DNA of 64,000 nucleotides. Source: Pseudomonas asgharzadehiana. GTDB lineage: Bacteria > Pseudomonadota > Gammaproteobacteria > Pseudomonadales > Pseudomonadaceae. Each line of letters begins with the position of its first letter. The stretch's first letter is position 1. Under the pieces are notes generated by a model that made no database searches, was not told the DNA's origin, and saw only the letters and a list, made by a program, of their open reading frames with translations. Both the position numbers and the translations under genes were made by a program. Shown here piece after piece: positions 45,540-54,197 of the stretch. The stretch spans positions 4,402,001 to 4,466,000 of the forward strand of contig NZ_CP077079.1 in NCBI RefSeq assembly GCF_019139815.1, read 5' to 3'.

Positions 45540-46130
45540 ATGTCCGTTCCAAAGACGATGTTTCAACTCAGCGGTCGCGGTTATGCAGCAGCCAACCTCA
45601 ACCATGCGACCCTCGTGATCATCGACGCCCAGAAGGAATACCTCAGCGGCCCGCTCGCCCTTTCGGGCATGGACGCCGCCGTCGGCAACATCAAACAATT
45701 GGTTGACGCGGCACGCAACGCCGGGCGCCCGATCGTGCATGTGCGCCACCTGGGCACCGTCGGCGGCCTGTTTGACCCGCAAGGCGAGCGCGGGGAATTC
45801 ATTCCCGGCCTTGAGCCCGAAGGCGACGAAACCATCATCGGCAAGTTGCTGCCGAGCGCCTTCCACGGCACTGGCCTGGAAAAACACCTGCAGGACCTCG
45901 GCTCCCTGGACCTGATCGTGTGCGGTTTCATGAGCCACTCCAGCGTCAGCACCACGGTGCGCGCCGCCAAGAACCTGGGTTTTCGCTGCACGCTGGTGGA
46001 AGACGCCTGCGCCACCCGCGACCTGCCCTATAAAGGCGGCATCCTGAGCGCCGAGCACGTGCAGCAGACTGAAATGGCGATCATGGCGGACAACTTCGCC
46101 ACCCTCGCGCTGACCAAGGATCTGATCTGA
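45540..46130 (+). CDS. Isochorismatase-like (cysteine hydrolase superfamily) protein without the nucleophilic Cys
   Basis: 196 residues from the ATG at 45540, with CAGGAG upstream. Rossmann-like hydrolase with Asp29 (LVIIDAQKEYLSG) and Lys102 (IIGKLLPSAF), two residues of the usual Asp-Lys-Cys triad. The Cys position, expected in a GF-M-x-H-x-C pattern, reads GFMSHSSVSTTVRAA with Ser135, so this is either isochorismatase-like chemistry or a changed enzyme. Substrate unknown. Cytosolic. I recall a homologue between prmB and smr in P. aeruginosa (PA1677). Confidence 0.85.
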   Translation: MSVPKTMFQLSGRGYAAANLNHATLVIIDAQKEYLSGPLALSGMDAAVGNIKQLVDAARNAGRPIVHVRHLGTVGGLFDPQGERGEFIPGLEPEGDETIIGKLLPSAFHGTGLEKHLQDLGSLDLIVCGFMSHSSVSTTVRAAKNLGFRCTLVEDACATRDLPYKGGILSAEHVQQTEMAIMADNFATLALTKDLI

Positions 46131-46139
46131 CTGCCCCTC

Positions 46140-46170
46140 GATGAGCGGTGCCGGGTACGGCCCGCTCATC
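46140..46170 (+). terminator. Possible terminator hairpin
   Basis: GATGAGCGG pairs with CCGCTCATC around a 13-nt loop, 9 bp after the stop of the isochorismatase-like gene. No good T-run follows, so termination is tentative. Confidence 0.4.
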
Positions 46171-46265
46171 CGCAAAGCCTCCTCATTTGGCGCATTTACC
46201 TTCGGTACAGGAACAACCTGTGTATCTTCCGGTCGAAGGGCCGATACCCTGGAGGAAAGGTCGGA

Positions 46266-46586
46266 ATGAAGATATCCGATGGTTTTGACGCTCGTCGCTT
46301 GCGCCCCAAGGGCCCGAGCAATTGGCGTCTGCGCCTGTTGGCGTGCATTGCGGCGCTGCTGGCGATTGTTGGTCTGTTGCTGGCCGGCGCAGGTGGCGCC
46401 GGTTTGTTGGGGCATTCACCGGCCCTTGGCGAACTGAATGCCAGCCCTGGTGGTTCGGCCCTCCTAGCGGGGATCGGCCTACTGGTGCTGTGGCTGGGCG
46501 TGTGGTTGTGGCGCCGCAGCCGGCGCAAAATGCGCCAGCCACTGTCGCTTAACATCGCTTCGCACCTGATGAAAAAGCACGACTAG
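46266..46586 (+). CDS. Small inner-membrane protein of unknown function
   Basis: 106 residues with a basic N-terminus and two membrane helices (LLACIAALLAIVGLLLAGAG; ALLAGIGLLVLWLGVWLW) followed by a basic tail RRSRRKMRQ. GGAGGAAAGG lies about 7 bp before the ATG, which supports it as a real gene. Family not recognised; positionally similar to PA1676 as I recall. Confidence 0.8.
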   Translation: MKISDGFDARRLRPKGPSNWRLRLLACIAALLAIVGLLLAGAGGAGLLGHSPALGELNASPGGSALLAGIGLLVLWLGVWLWRRSRRKMRQPLSLNIASHLMKKHD

Positions 46587-46660
46587 TGGCGCTTGGATAG
46601 CGTTTCCTGCGCCCTGGCCGCCGCGATTAGGTAAACTGCCCGCCCTTCGCGGAGGCCACC

Positions 46661-47218
46661 ATGCAAGACGACGATTTTTCCCTGTTCAAAAACGAGCTGC
46701 GCGGCGTCAAGCCGATCAAGCACGACCGCGCCGACACCGGTAAACCCAAAGCTGATCGCGCGCAGATCGCCACGCTGCGCCAGGCCGCTACCGTGCGTAC
46801 CCACGCCACCACCGTGGATGGCCTGTCGGATCAGTTCGTGATTGATGTCGGGCCCGAAGACGAGCTGATGTGGGCCCGCGACGGCGTGCAGGAAAGCCAG
46901 ATGCGCAAGCTCAAGGCTGGCCAGATCCCATTCGAAGGCAGCCTGGACCTGCACGGCATGACCGTGGAAAAAGCCCGGGAAACCCTGTGGGCCTTCCTCG
47001 CCGAAGCCACCAAATTCGAAATCCGCTGCGTGCGCGTCACCCACGGCAAGGCCGTGCGACTGGACGGCAAGCGGCCGATGATCAAGAGCCACGTCAATAC
47101 CTGGCTGCGCCAGCATGCCCAGGTACTCGGCTTTACCTCCTGCCAGGCCCGTCACGGCGGCGCGGGCGCGGTGTATGTGATGCTCAAGCGCACGATGATG
47201 GAAGGGCGGGACGAGTAA
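46661..47218 (+). CDS. Smr domain endonuclease-like protein
   Basis: 185 residues. N-terminal charged part (DDDFSLFKNELRGVKPIKHD) and a C-terminal Smr domain: SLDLHGMTVEKARETLWAFL with the LDxHG motif, RVTHGKAVRLDGKRPMIKSH (HGxG-like), and a final SCQARHGGAGAVYVMLKR. Smr proteins are nucleases or RNA-cleaving ribosome rescue factors; the DUF DLHG pattern is like SmrA/SmrB. GGAGG precedes the ATG. Confidence 0.92.
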   Translation: MQDDDFSLFKNELRGVKPIKHDRADTGKPKADRAQIATLRQAATVRTHATTVDGLSDQFVIDVGPEDELMWARDGVQESQMRKLKAGQIPFEGSLDLHGMTVEKARETLWAFLAEATKFEIRCVRVTHGKAVRLDGKRPMIKSHVNTWLRQHAQVLGFTSCQARHGGAGAVYVMLKRTMMEGRDE

Positions 47219-47296
47219 CAAGTGCCACCGTCAGGCTTGCAGCGATGTGTCCACCACCGTAACCTTGCGCTTTGCGAAAATCCCACAGGTAGTTTC

Positions 47297-47842
47297 ATGT
47301 CCCTGGAACACAATTACACAGAGATCCTCGGCCAACTCGGCGAGGACGTCTCCCGCGAGGGCCTGCTCGACACGCCAAAGCGTGCCGCCAAGGCGATGCA
47401 GTATCTCTGCCGCGGTTATGAGCAGACGCTCGAAGAAGTCACCAACGGTGCCTTGTTCAGCTCCGATAACAGCGAAATGGTGCTGGTCAAGGACATCGAG
47501 CTGTACTCGCTGTGCGAACATCACCTGCTGCCGTTTATCGGCAAGGCTCACGTCGCGTATATCCCGAGCGGCAAAGTGCTGGGCCTGTCGAAGGTCGCGC
47601 GGATTGTCGACATGTATGCGCGTCGTCTGCAGATCCAGGAAAACCTCAGCCGCCAGATCGCCGATGCGGTACTGCAAGTGACCGGCGCCCTGGGCGTGGC
47701 GGTAGTGATCGAGGCCAAGCACATGTGCATGATGATGCGCGGTGTGGAGAAGCAGAATTCGTCGATGATCACCTCGGTGATGCTGGGTGAGTTCCGCGAA
47801 AACGCGGCCACCCGCAGCGAATTCCTCAGCCTGATCAAGTAA
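47297..47842 (+). CDS. folE: GTP cyclohydrolase I
   Basis: 181 residues from the ATG at 47297 (CAGGTAG before it). Converts GTP to dihydroneopterin triphosphate, the first step of folate/pterin synthesis. Zinc ligands are visible at Cys73 and His76 ([20 protein letters not shown]) and Cys144 ([15 protein letters not shown]); [20 protein letters not shown] is also typical. Slightly short compared with E. coli FolE, like the second folE copy of pseudomonads. Followed by its own terminator. Confidence 0.95.
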   Translation: MSLEHNYTEILGQLGEDVSREGLLDTPKRAAKAMQYLCRGYEQTLEEVTNGALFSSDNSEMVLVKDIELYSLCEHHLLPFIGKAHVAYIPSGKVLGLSKVARIVDMYARRLQIQENLSRQIADAVLQVTGALGVAVVIEAKHMCMMMRGVEKQNSSMITSVMLGEFRENAATRSEFLSLIK

Positions 47843-47858
47843 AGGCTGCGTAGAAAGC

Positions 47859-47885
47859 AACCGGCGTTCATCGCCGGTTTTTTTT
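47859..47885 (+). terminator. Rho-independent terminator of folE
   Basis: AACCGGCG TTCAT CGCCGGTT followed by an uninterrupted T-run, 17 bp after the folE stop. Confidence 0.93.
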
Positions 47886-47943
47886 CGCCCGCAAAATTCA
47901 GGTAAGCTGCGACCCCTTCTTCATGGGCAAGAGGCTTTCAGCC

Positions 47944-48315
47944 ATGTTCGTCAAAGCACTTCGAGTCGGTCTCGGCCAAATCATCATCGCGGGCGACTTC
48001 CTGACCCGCCCGCGCAAAAAGCAGCGCACCGCCGAGCAACAGGCGCAGGTCAACGATGCCGCCAAGGGCTTGACCCTGTATCAATTCCACGCCTGCCCGT
48101 TCTGCGTGAAGACCCGCCGTACCCTGCACCGCCTGAATGTGCCGGTGGCGCTCAAGGACGCGAAGAACAACGAACAGGACCGCCAGACCCTGCTGGAGCA
48201 AGGCGGCAAGATCAAGGTGCCGTGCCTGCGTATCGAAGAAAATGGCCAGACCACCTGGATGTACGATTCCAAGGTGATCATCGACTACCTGGACAAACGC
48301 TTCGCCGCCATCTGA
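47944..48315 (+). CDS. Glutaredoxin/GST N-terminal-domain protein with CPFC motif
   Basis: 123 residues from the ATG at 47944 (GAGG upstream). Residues 1-20 form a hydrophobic or amphipathic segment (MFVKALRVGLGQIIIAGDFL), then a basic linker (RPRKKQRT), then a thioredoxin fold: LYQFHACPFCVKTRRTLHRL with the dithiol CPFC, cis-Pro region KIKVPCLRIEENGQ, and SKVIIDYLDKRFA. Likely a glutaredoxin tethered to the membrane; no C-terminal GST domain. Confidence 0.88.
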   Translation: MFVKALRVGLGQIIIAGDFLTRPRKKQRTAEQQAQVNDAAKGLTLYQFHACPFCVKTRRTLHRLNVPVALKDAKNNEQDRQTLLEQGGKIKVPCLRIEENGQTTWMYDSKVIIDYLDKRFAAI

Positions 48316-48329
48316 GAGGCGTGTGCCAT

Positions 48330-48362
48330 CTAATGTGGGGGCTTGCATCCCTCCCACATTAG
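48330..48362. terminator. Hairpin between convergent genes, REP-related
   Basis: CTAATGTGGG pairs with CCCACATTAG around the loop GGCTTGCATCCCT, which contains a REP-like GGGCTTGC core. It includes the stop codon of the AtuA-related gene and may end transcription from both sides. Confidence 0.55.
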
Positions 48363-48679
48363 TTCGGTATTGGCAGATCCATGCTCAACAGTGCCGAGCC
48401 CAGGCACTTGCCATGAGCATCCAGCGCCAGCGAGCGGGTCACGCCGCCGCGCAATATCCCCGGCAACACGAAGTTCAGCGCCTGCACATTCGGCAACTCA
48501 TAGCGTCGCACCGGCGCCGCGCCCGGCTCCAGCAGCCCGGCAAAAAACTCGGCCACCCGCGCAGCCGTGAGCTGCTCGCACAGTAACGGGTAGTCTTCCT
48601 TGCGATAGGCAATGATCGAAATGTTCGAGGTATCGCCCTTGTCCCCGGTACGGGAATGGGCCAGGTTATGCAGTTTCAT
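48359..48679 (-). CDS. AtuA-related protein (small subunit)
   Basis: 106 residues: MKLHNLAHSRTGDKGDTSNI, AYRKEDYPLLCEQLTAARVA, LPNVQALNFVLPGILRGGVT. This matches the C-terminal domain found fused to, or encoded beside, AtuA/DUF1446 proteins. Its ATG overlaps the stop of the AtuA gene by 4 bp, so both are translated together and probably form one complex. Biochemical role unknown. Confidence 0.88.
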   Translation of the reverse strand: MKLHNLAHSRTGDKGDTSNISIIAYRKEDYPLLCEQLTAARVAEFFAGLLEPGAAPVRRYELPNVQALNFVLPGILRGGVTRSLALDAHGKCLGSALLSMDLPIPN

Positions 48680-50001
48680 GCTTCGATCCTCGGGTTGACC
48701 GCACCACGCGTCAGCAGCAGCGACGCCACCGCCACCACCTGCCGTAGGCTTTTACTGGCCCCGCCGCCGCCGGACGGGCCGTTGGTGTAGAGGGTTTCCA
48801 CCTCGTTGCCCACGCGCACCGCGTCGCTGCGCTCCTCACAACGCGCGGCGATGCGCAGGCGCACTTCCCAGGGTTCGACACTGCTGCGCGGGCCGTGCAG
48901 CGCGTCCATACCGATCAACTCGGCGCGCACGTCGTGCATCTTTACACCCATCAATTCCAGGCGTTTGAGTACGACATCCCGCGCCAACTGCGCCCGTGCG
49001 ACTGCGCCGGGGCCGCCGTAGGACATCTGCCCTTCACCGATCCAACCGTCCAGATAACCGACGCTGACCTTCAATTGCTCCGGCCGTGCCCGCCCCGCCG
49101 CGCCTTGGGCACGTACCCGATCAAGGCTATCCTCGACAAAACCCACCTGGGAAAAGTCGGCGGTCACATCGGGCGTCAGGTACGCCGCCGGATCGTGCAC
49201 TTCGTAGATCAATTGCTCGATGCAGGTTGCCCGGCTCACCCGTCCACCGGAGCCTGCGACCTTGGTGATCACGGCTTCACCTTCGGCGTCGACTTCAGCC
49301 AGCGGGAAACCCAGGCGCGCCAAGTCGTCAACATCCTTGAAACCAGGGTCGGCAAAATAACCGCCGCTGACCTGCCCCGCACATTCCAGCAAATGCCCCA
49401 CCAACGTGCCGCGCCCCAGCCGTTGCCAATCGTCCGCCGCCCAGCCGAACTCAAACATCTGCGGCGCCAGGAACAGCGAAGGGTCAGCCACGCGCCCGGT
49501 GATCACCACATCGGCCTCGGCGCGCAGGGCCTCTAGGATGCCGTCGACGCCCAGGTAGGCATTCGCGGAAATCAGCCGTTTACCCAGCGCGCCAACCGTC
49601 TGGCCGTTATCCAACAACTGCTCGGGGTTCAAGACGCTGAGCACGTCATCGCCCACCACGGCGACGACCTTGAGGTTCAAGCCCAGCTCCCCGGCTATCC
49701 GCCGCACTTCAATCGCCGCCGCCACCGGGTTGGCCGCGCCCATGTTGGTGATCACCCGCAGGCGACGGCGCCCGGCCTGCGCGCCTACACACGGCAAAAC
49801 ACGCCGCATACGCTCACTCAGCAGCGGGTCATAGCCGCCCTGTGGGTCGCTGATACGCGCCTGTTGCGCCAGGGCGATGGTGCGTTCGGCCAGGCATTCG
49901 AACACTAGGTAATCCAGGTCGCCCTGTTCGGCCAGTTCCACGGCAGGTTCGATACGGTCGCCGGAATAGCCGGCGCCGGAACCGATGCGCAAGGTTTTCA
50001 T
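48676..50001 (-). CDS. AtuA family (DUF1446) protein
   Basis: 441 residues: MKTLRIGSGAGYSGDRIEPA, ADVVITGRVADPSLFLAPQM, AGQVSGGYFADPGFK, GGRVSRATCIEQLIYEVHDP and TNGPSGGGGASKSLRQVVAV. AtuA takes part in acyclic terpene (citronellol) breakdown in pseudomonads, but no atu genes are present here; with a CitMHS carrier upstream the substrate is more likely a di- or tricarboxylate or hydroxy acid. The start codon follows the CitMHS stop with no gap. Confidence 0.9.
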   Translation of the reverse strand: MKTLRIGSGAGYSGDRIEPAVELAEQGDLDYLVFECLAERTIALAQQARISDPQGGYDPLLSERMRRVLPCVGAQAGRRRLRVITNMGAANPVAAAIEVRRIAGELGLNLKVVAVVGDDVLSVLNPEQLLDNGQTVGALGKRLISANAYLGVDGILEALRAEADVVITGRVADPSLFLAPQMFEFGWAADDWQRLGRGTLVGHLLECAGQVSGGYFADPGFKDVDDLARLGFPLAEVDAEGEAVITKVAGSGGRVSRATCIEQLIYEVHDPAAYLTPDVTADFSQVGFVEDSLDRVRAQGAAGRARPEQLKVSVGYLDGWIGEGQMSYGGPGAVARAQLARDVVLKRLELMGVKMHDVRAELIGMDALHGPRSSVEPWEVRLRIAARCEERSDAVRVGNEVETLYTNGPSGGGGASKSLRQVVAVASLLLTRGAVNPRIEA

Positions 50002-51294
50002 TTAAATCACTCCCAGGAGCAGCGCCGTCAGGGTCATCAACACCGACGCGGCGAACAGAAATGGAATGGTGAAGCGCTGGTGATCGGCTAATTCGATCTT
50101 GCACAGGCCCACCAGCAGGAAGGTCGCGGGGGTCAGCGGGCTGACCGGGAATCCGGTGGTATGCACGCCCAACAGCGAAGCCTGGGCCACTTGCAACGGG
50201 TCGACCCCCAGGGCTTTGCCCACTTCGGCGATCACCGGCATCACGCCAAAATAATAGGAGTCGGGGTCAAACAGCATGCTCAGCGGCATGGACATAAAGC
50301 CCACCACTGCGGGGATCAGCTTGCCGTGGCCGGCGGGAATCTGCGCCACCGCCACTTCGGCAATCGCCTTGAGCATGCCGGTGCCTTGCATGATGCCGGT
50401 AAACACGCCGGCGGCGAGCAGAATGCTGGCCATGGTCAACGCGGTTTTGGCATGGGCGTCGATACGTGCGCGCTGGGCGTCGACATTGGGGTAGTTGATG
50501 CACAACGCCACCACGGTGCCGAGCATGAACATCACCACCGGGTCGACCCAGCCGGCGATCATCACCACCATCACCAGCACGGTGAGCATCAGGTTGAGCC
50601 AAAACAGCCCTGGGCGACGCAGCTTGATGTCGTCGTCGCTGAGCACCCGTTGTGGCACCGCCTCCACGCTGGAACCGGCCCCCAGGCCCAGGCGTTTTTC
50701 TTCACGGTGGCCCAGCCACCAGGCACAGGCGAAAACAAAGATAAGCCCGACGATCTGCACCGGGATCAGCGGCTGGAACAGGTCCGCGACCGGCACATGC
50801 AGCGCCGCCGACGAGCGCAGCACCGGCCCGGTCCAAGGCAGGAAATTGACCCCGGCGGCCATGGCGCATACACAGGCGAGGATGCGCTTGTCGATGCCCA
50901 GCCGCGTGTACAGCGGCAGCATCGCCGGCACCGTCACCAGGAATGTCACCGCGCCGGAACCGTCCAGGTGTACCAACAGCGCCAGGGTCGCGGTGCCGAC
51001 CACAATGCGCGTGGGCCGCGTGCCGACCGTGCGCAGGATGCGATCAATGATGGGGTCGAGCATGCCGGCATCGGTCATGATCCCGAAAAACAGAATCGCA
51101 AAGACAAACATGCCCACCACGGGGGCGACGTTCTTGATCCCGGTAATGATGAAGGCACTGGTTTGCAGGCCGAACCCGCCAAGCAGCGCGGCGATGATCG
51201 GCAAGGCGATCAGGGCCACCAATGGCGAGAGGCGTTTGCTCATGACGGCAGCGAGCAGGCACAGGATGGTGATGACACCCAGGGTAGCGAGCAT
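50002..51294 (-). CDS. CitMHS family citrate/carboxylate transporter
   Basis: 430 residues, about 11-12 membrane helices. CitMHS features: ALIALPIIAALLGGF, FGIMTDAGMLDPIIDRILRT, HLDGSGAVTFLVTVPAMLPL and a large cytosolic loop around residue 210 (GHREEKRLGLGAGSSVEAVP). These carriers import metal-citrate or related acids with protons. GGAGTAA precedes the ATG. First gene of a three-gene operon divergent from a LysR regulator. Confidence 0.92.
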   Translation of the reverse strand: MLATLGVITILCLLAAVMSKRLSPLVALIALPIIAALLGGFGLQTSAFIITGIKNVAPVVGMFVFAILFFGIMTDAGMLDPIIDRILRTVGTRPTRIVVGTATLALLVHLDGSGAVTFLVTVPAMLPLYTRLGIDKRILACVCAMAAGVNFLPWTGPVLRSSAALHVPVADLFQPLIPVQIVGLIFVFACAWWLGHREEKRLGLGAGSSVEAVPQRVLSDDDIKLRRPGLFWLNLMLTVLVMVVMIAGWVDPVVMFMLGTVVALCINYPNVDAQRARIDAHAKTALTMASILLAAGVFTGIMQGTGMLKAIAEVAVAQIPAGHGKLIPAVVGFMSMPLSMLFDPDSYYFGVMPVIAEVGKALGVDPLQVAQASLLGVHTTGFPVSPLTPATFLLVGLCKIELADHQRFTIPFLFAASVLMTLTALLLGVI

Positions 51295-51419
51295 GGGTTA
51301 CTCCAGAGCGGCCTTTGCGGCCGGTTATTGTTTTCCCAGGAGTATTGGAAGCGGGTTAGTCTTTGTAAATTGGAATATTCGGCCTGGTATGTTCGGAAAA
51401 ACAAAATGAAGCGATCGCT

Positions 51420-52319
51420 ATGAAGAACTCTATCCAGCACATACAAGCCTTTCTCGCGGTAGCGCGGACGGGCAGCTTCACCAAGGCTGCCAACGAATTG
51501 CATCTGTCACCTTCGGCCCTCACCGTGCAAGTGCAACAGTTGGAAGACTGGCTCGGCGTCCCCCTGCTCGATCGCAGCCCGCGCCATGTGAGCATCACCG
51601 CCGCCGGCCAGGAAGCGCGCGGCCCCATGGAAAAGCTGCTGCTGGACCTGGACAACATCGTCACGGGCTCACGCGACCTCGCCGCCTTGCGCCGCGGCGT
51701 GGTCAGCATTGCCGCCCTGCCCTCGGTGTGCGCAGGAGCCCTGCCGCCGGCCTTGCGCCTGTTTCGCGAACGCTTTGCCGGGATCGACGTGCGCTTGCAT
51801 GACCTGGTCGCGCACCGCATCCATGCCCAGGTGCGTGAAGGCCTGGTGGACTTCGGCATCGGCGTACGCGCACGGCTGAGCCACGGGCTGGATTTTGTAC
51901 CGGTGCTGAATGACCGGCTGTGTGCGTTCGTGCCGCTGGGTCATCCCCTCGCCCGTCACCGCCGGTTGACGCTGGAGCAATTGGCGGACCAGCCGATCAT
52001 CCTGACCGGGCGCGACAGCAGTGTGCGCGAGCAGGTGGACGCCTTGTTCGATCAGATGCGGCTGACGATGACCGCAGGCATGGAGGCCAACTACATGTCG
52101 ACGGTGCTGGCGTTGGTGCGCCAGGGCTTGGGGATCAGCGTGCTGCCGGAATCGGCGGCGGACAGCCTGGAGGGGTTGAAGCGCATCAACATCGACCATC
52201 CCGGCGTAAACCGGGAGATCGGGCTGATCAGTCGCAGCGGGATGGGGCTGAGCCCGGCGGCGCGGCAGTGTTTTGACCTATTGAGCGACGAACTATCTGA
52301 CAAACCACCCCACATTTAA
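51420..52319 (+). CDS. LysR family transcriptional regulator
   Basis: 299 residues. Winged HTH in residues 1-62 (IQAFLAVARTGSFTKAANEL; LSPSALTVQVQQLEDWLGVP; RHVSITAAGQE), then a LysR substrate domain with VVSIAALPSVCAGALPPALR. Divergent from the CitMHS-AtuA operon, which it most likely controls in response to the transported acid. The 125-bp spacer contains GAATATTC at 51373-51380 and two copies of TTCGG (51378-51382 and 51393-51397) as candidate sites. The ribosome site is weak. Confidence 0.92.
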   Translation: MKNSIQHIQAFLAVARTGSFTKAANELHLSPSALTVQVQQLEDWLGVPLLDRSPRHVSITAAGQEARGPMEKLLLDLDNIVTGSRDLAALRRGVVSIAALPSVCAGALPPALRLFRERFAGIDVRLHDLVAHRIHAQVREGLVDFGIGVRARLSHGLDFVPVLNDRLCAFVPLGHPLARHRRLTLEQLADQPIILTGRDSSVREQVDALFDQMRLTMTAGMEANYMSTVLALVRQGLGISVLPESAADSLEGLKRINIDHPGVNREIGLISRSGMGLSPAARQCFDLLSDELSDKPPHI

Positions 52320-52326
52320 TCTGTGT

Positions 52327-52929
52327 TTAGTCCAGCATCGAGACATGCTTGGGGTGGCTGGCCACTCGTTGCAACCATGCCTGCACAGCCGGGTAAGGCG
52401 CCAGGTCGAAACCACCTTCATGCGCCACATGGGTGTAGGCATACAACGCGATGTCGGCAATCGAATACTGCTCGCCCACCAGGTAGGGCGTGGCCTGCAG
52501 TTGCCGTTCCATCACGCGCAGGGCTTTGTAACCGCCCTTGTGGGTCGTCTTGTATTCCTCAAGACGATCCTCCGGCATGTTCAGGTAAAACTGGATAAAC
52601 CGCGCCACTGCAATGTACGGCTCGTGGCTGTACTGCTCGAAGAACTGCCATTGCAGCACTTGCGTGCGCAAGCGCGGCTCGCTCGGCAAAAATTCGCTGC
52701 CGTCGGCGAGGAAGTTGAGAATCGCGTTGGACTCCCACAGGCAGGTGCCGTCTTCCAGTTCCAGCACCGGGATCTTGCCGTTGGGGTTCTTGGCCAGGAA
52801 CTCTGCGGTCTGGGTGTCGCCGTTGAGGATGTCGACATTCACCCATTCGTACCGGATGCCCAACAGGTTCAGCATCAACTTGACCTTGTAGCAGTTGCCC
52901 GAACGGTAATCGCCATAAACCTTGTACAT
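52327..52929 (-). CDS. Glutathione S-transferase family protein
   Basis: 200 residues. N-terminal thioredoxin fold (MYKVYGDYRSGNCYKVKLML; NGKIPVLELEDGTCLWESNA with the ESxA glutathione motif) and a helical C-terminal domain (EQYSIADIALYAYTHVAHEG with the N-capping SIADI-type box). Catalytic residue is Ser10 or Cys12 by position. Follows the aminotransferase gene by 10 bp on the same strand, and likely shares its transcript. Confidence 0.92.
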   Translation of the reverse strand: MYKVYGDYRSGNCYKVKLMLNLLGIRYEWVNVDILNGDTQTAEFLAKNPNGKIPVLELEDGTCLWESNAILNFLADGSEFLPSEPRLRTQVLQWQFFEQYSHEPYIAVARFIQFYLNMPEDRLEEYKTTHKGGYKALRVMERQLQATPYLVGEQYSIADIALYAYTHVAHEGGFDLAPYPAVQAWLQRVASHPKHVSMLD

Positions 52930-52939
52930 GGGGCTCCCC

Positions 52940-54106
52940 TTATGCCGCTTGCGCGTGCTGTGCTTGACGGATCACGCTGGCCAGGCGCTTGAGGCCTTCA
53001 TCCAGGCGGGCCGGGTCGATATGGCTGAAATTGAGGCGCAACGAGCCCAGGTGCTGGTCCGGCTCGGAGAAGAACGGTTCACCGGGCATGAACGCCACAT
53101 TCTGCTGCAACGCTTGGGGCAATAAGGTGCGGGTGTCCAGCGGCCGTTTCAAGGTCAGCCAGAAGAATAATCCGCCCTGAGGCACCTGCCAGTCGGCCAA
53201 ATCGCCAAAGTGATGCTCGAGCGCGGTCTGGAACGCATCGCGGCGCTCACGGTAAAAGCTGCGCAATTGCAGCAGGTGTTGCTGATATTTTTCGCTGCCG
53301 ACCCACTGCATCGCCTGCCACTGGCCCACACGGTTGGTATGCAGGTCTGCCGATTGCTTGAGCTTGAGCAGGTGCGGGAACAGGTCCGGGCTGGCGATCA
53401 GGTAGCCGACACGCAAGCCGGGCAACAGGGTTTTGGACACGGTGCCGGTGTAGATCCAGCTGGCCTTGTGCAGGCGGCTGACGATCGGTCGCGCGCTGCC
53501 ACCGTCGAAGGACAGTTCGCGGTAGGGTTCGTCTTCGATCAGGGTCACGCCGAACTCATCGAGCAGGGCCGCCACGGCGTCACGCTTGGCTTCGCTGTAG
53601 CGCACGGCCGACGGGTTCTGGAAGGTCGGGATCAGGTAGATGAAGGCCGGATGATGGCGTTCGAGATTGGCGCGCAACGCGGCCAGGTCCGGGCCGTCGG
53701 CTTCCAGCGGCACGGTGAGGCATTCGGCGCCGAACAGCTGGAAGATCTGCAATGCGGCCAGGTAGGTCGGGCCTTCCAGCAGGATCTGCGTGCCTTTATC
53801 GATATACAGCTTGGCCGCCAGGTCCAGGGTTTGCTGGGAACCGCTGACCACCAGCACCTGGCTGGCCTGGCACGGCACGCCCAGGGCGCGGGCTTGGGCG
53901 GCGAGCAACTCGCGCAGCTGCGGCTCGCCTTCGCTCATGCCGTATTGGCCGATGTTCAGCGGCATGTCGTCCCAGTTCAGCGCGGGCAACATGGCTTCGG
54001 CCGGCAGGCCTGCGGCAAATGACATCACTTCCGGGCGCTGGGCTGCCGCGAGGATTTCACGGATCAAGGAGCTTTTAAGGCGGGTAACACGTTCAGAGAA
54101 GGGCAT
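52940..54106 (-). CDS. PLP-dependent aminotransferase (class I/II, 2-aminoadipate-type)
   Basis: 388 residues from the ATG at 54106 (MPFSERVTRLKSSLIREILA); an ATG at 54145 adds a Pro-rich leader into the regulator spacer. Fold type I: VVSGSQQTLDLAAKLYIDKG, PTFQNPSAVRYS, LIEDEPYRELSF (PLP Asp) and YTGTVSKTLLPGLRVGYLIA with the Schiff-base Lys. The arrangement is that of LysN/ARO8-like enzymes and of the MocR aminotransferase domain without its HTH. Divergent from a MarR-type regulator with paired operators between, suggesting local control. Confidence 0.9.
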   Translation of the reverse strand: MPFSERVTRLKSSLIREILAAAQRPEVMSFAAGLPAEAMLPALNWDDMPLNIGQYGMSEGEPQLRELLAAQARALGVPCQASQVLVVSGSQQTLDLAAKLYIDKGTQILLEGPTYLAALQIFQLFGAECLTVPLEADGPDLAALRANLERHHPAFIYLIPTFQNPSAVRYSEAKRDAVAALLDEFGVTLIEDEPYRELSFDGGSARPIVSRLHKASWIYTGTVSKTLLPGLRVGYLIASPDLFPHLLKLKQSADLHTNRVGQWQAMQWVGSEKYQQHLLQLRSFYRERRDAFQTALEHHFGDLADWQVPQGGLFFWLTLKRPLDTRTLLPQALQQNVAFMPGEPFFSEPDQHLGSLRLNFSHIDPARLDEGLKRLASVIRQAQHAQAA

Positions 54107-54140
54107 GGAGGTCACCGCTGGCGGAGGCTGTGGGAAATAC

Positions 54141-54155
54141 GTCAAACTGGTTGAC
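54141..54155. promoter_or_regulatory. Operator-like inverted repeat GTCAA-N5-TTGAC, copy 1
   Basis: In the 82-bp spacer between the aminotransferase and the MarR-type gene. Shares ATACGTCAA-N5-TTGACC with copy 2, 42 bp downstream. Likely the binding site of the adjacent regulator. Confidence 0.6.
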
Positions 54156-54182
54156 CGAAACTACGACGACTTGAGTGGATAC

Positions 54183-54197
54183 GTCAATATGCTTGAC
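54183..54197. promoter_or_regulatory. Operator-like inverted repeat GTCAA-N5-TTGAC, copy 2, over the start codon
   Basis: Same arms and spacer length as copy 1; it contains the ATG at 54189, so a bound protein would directly block the 5' end of the regulator gene. Confidence 0.55.
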
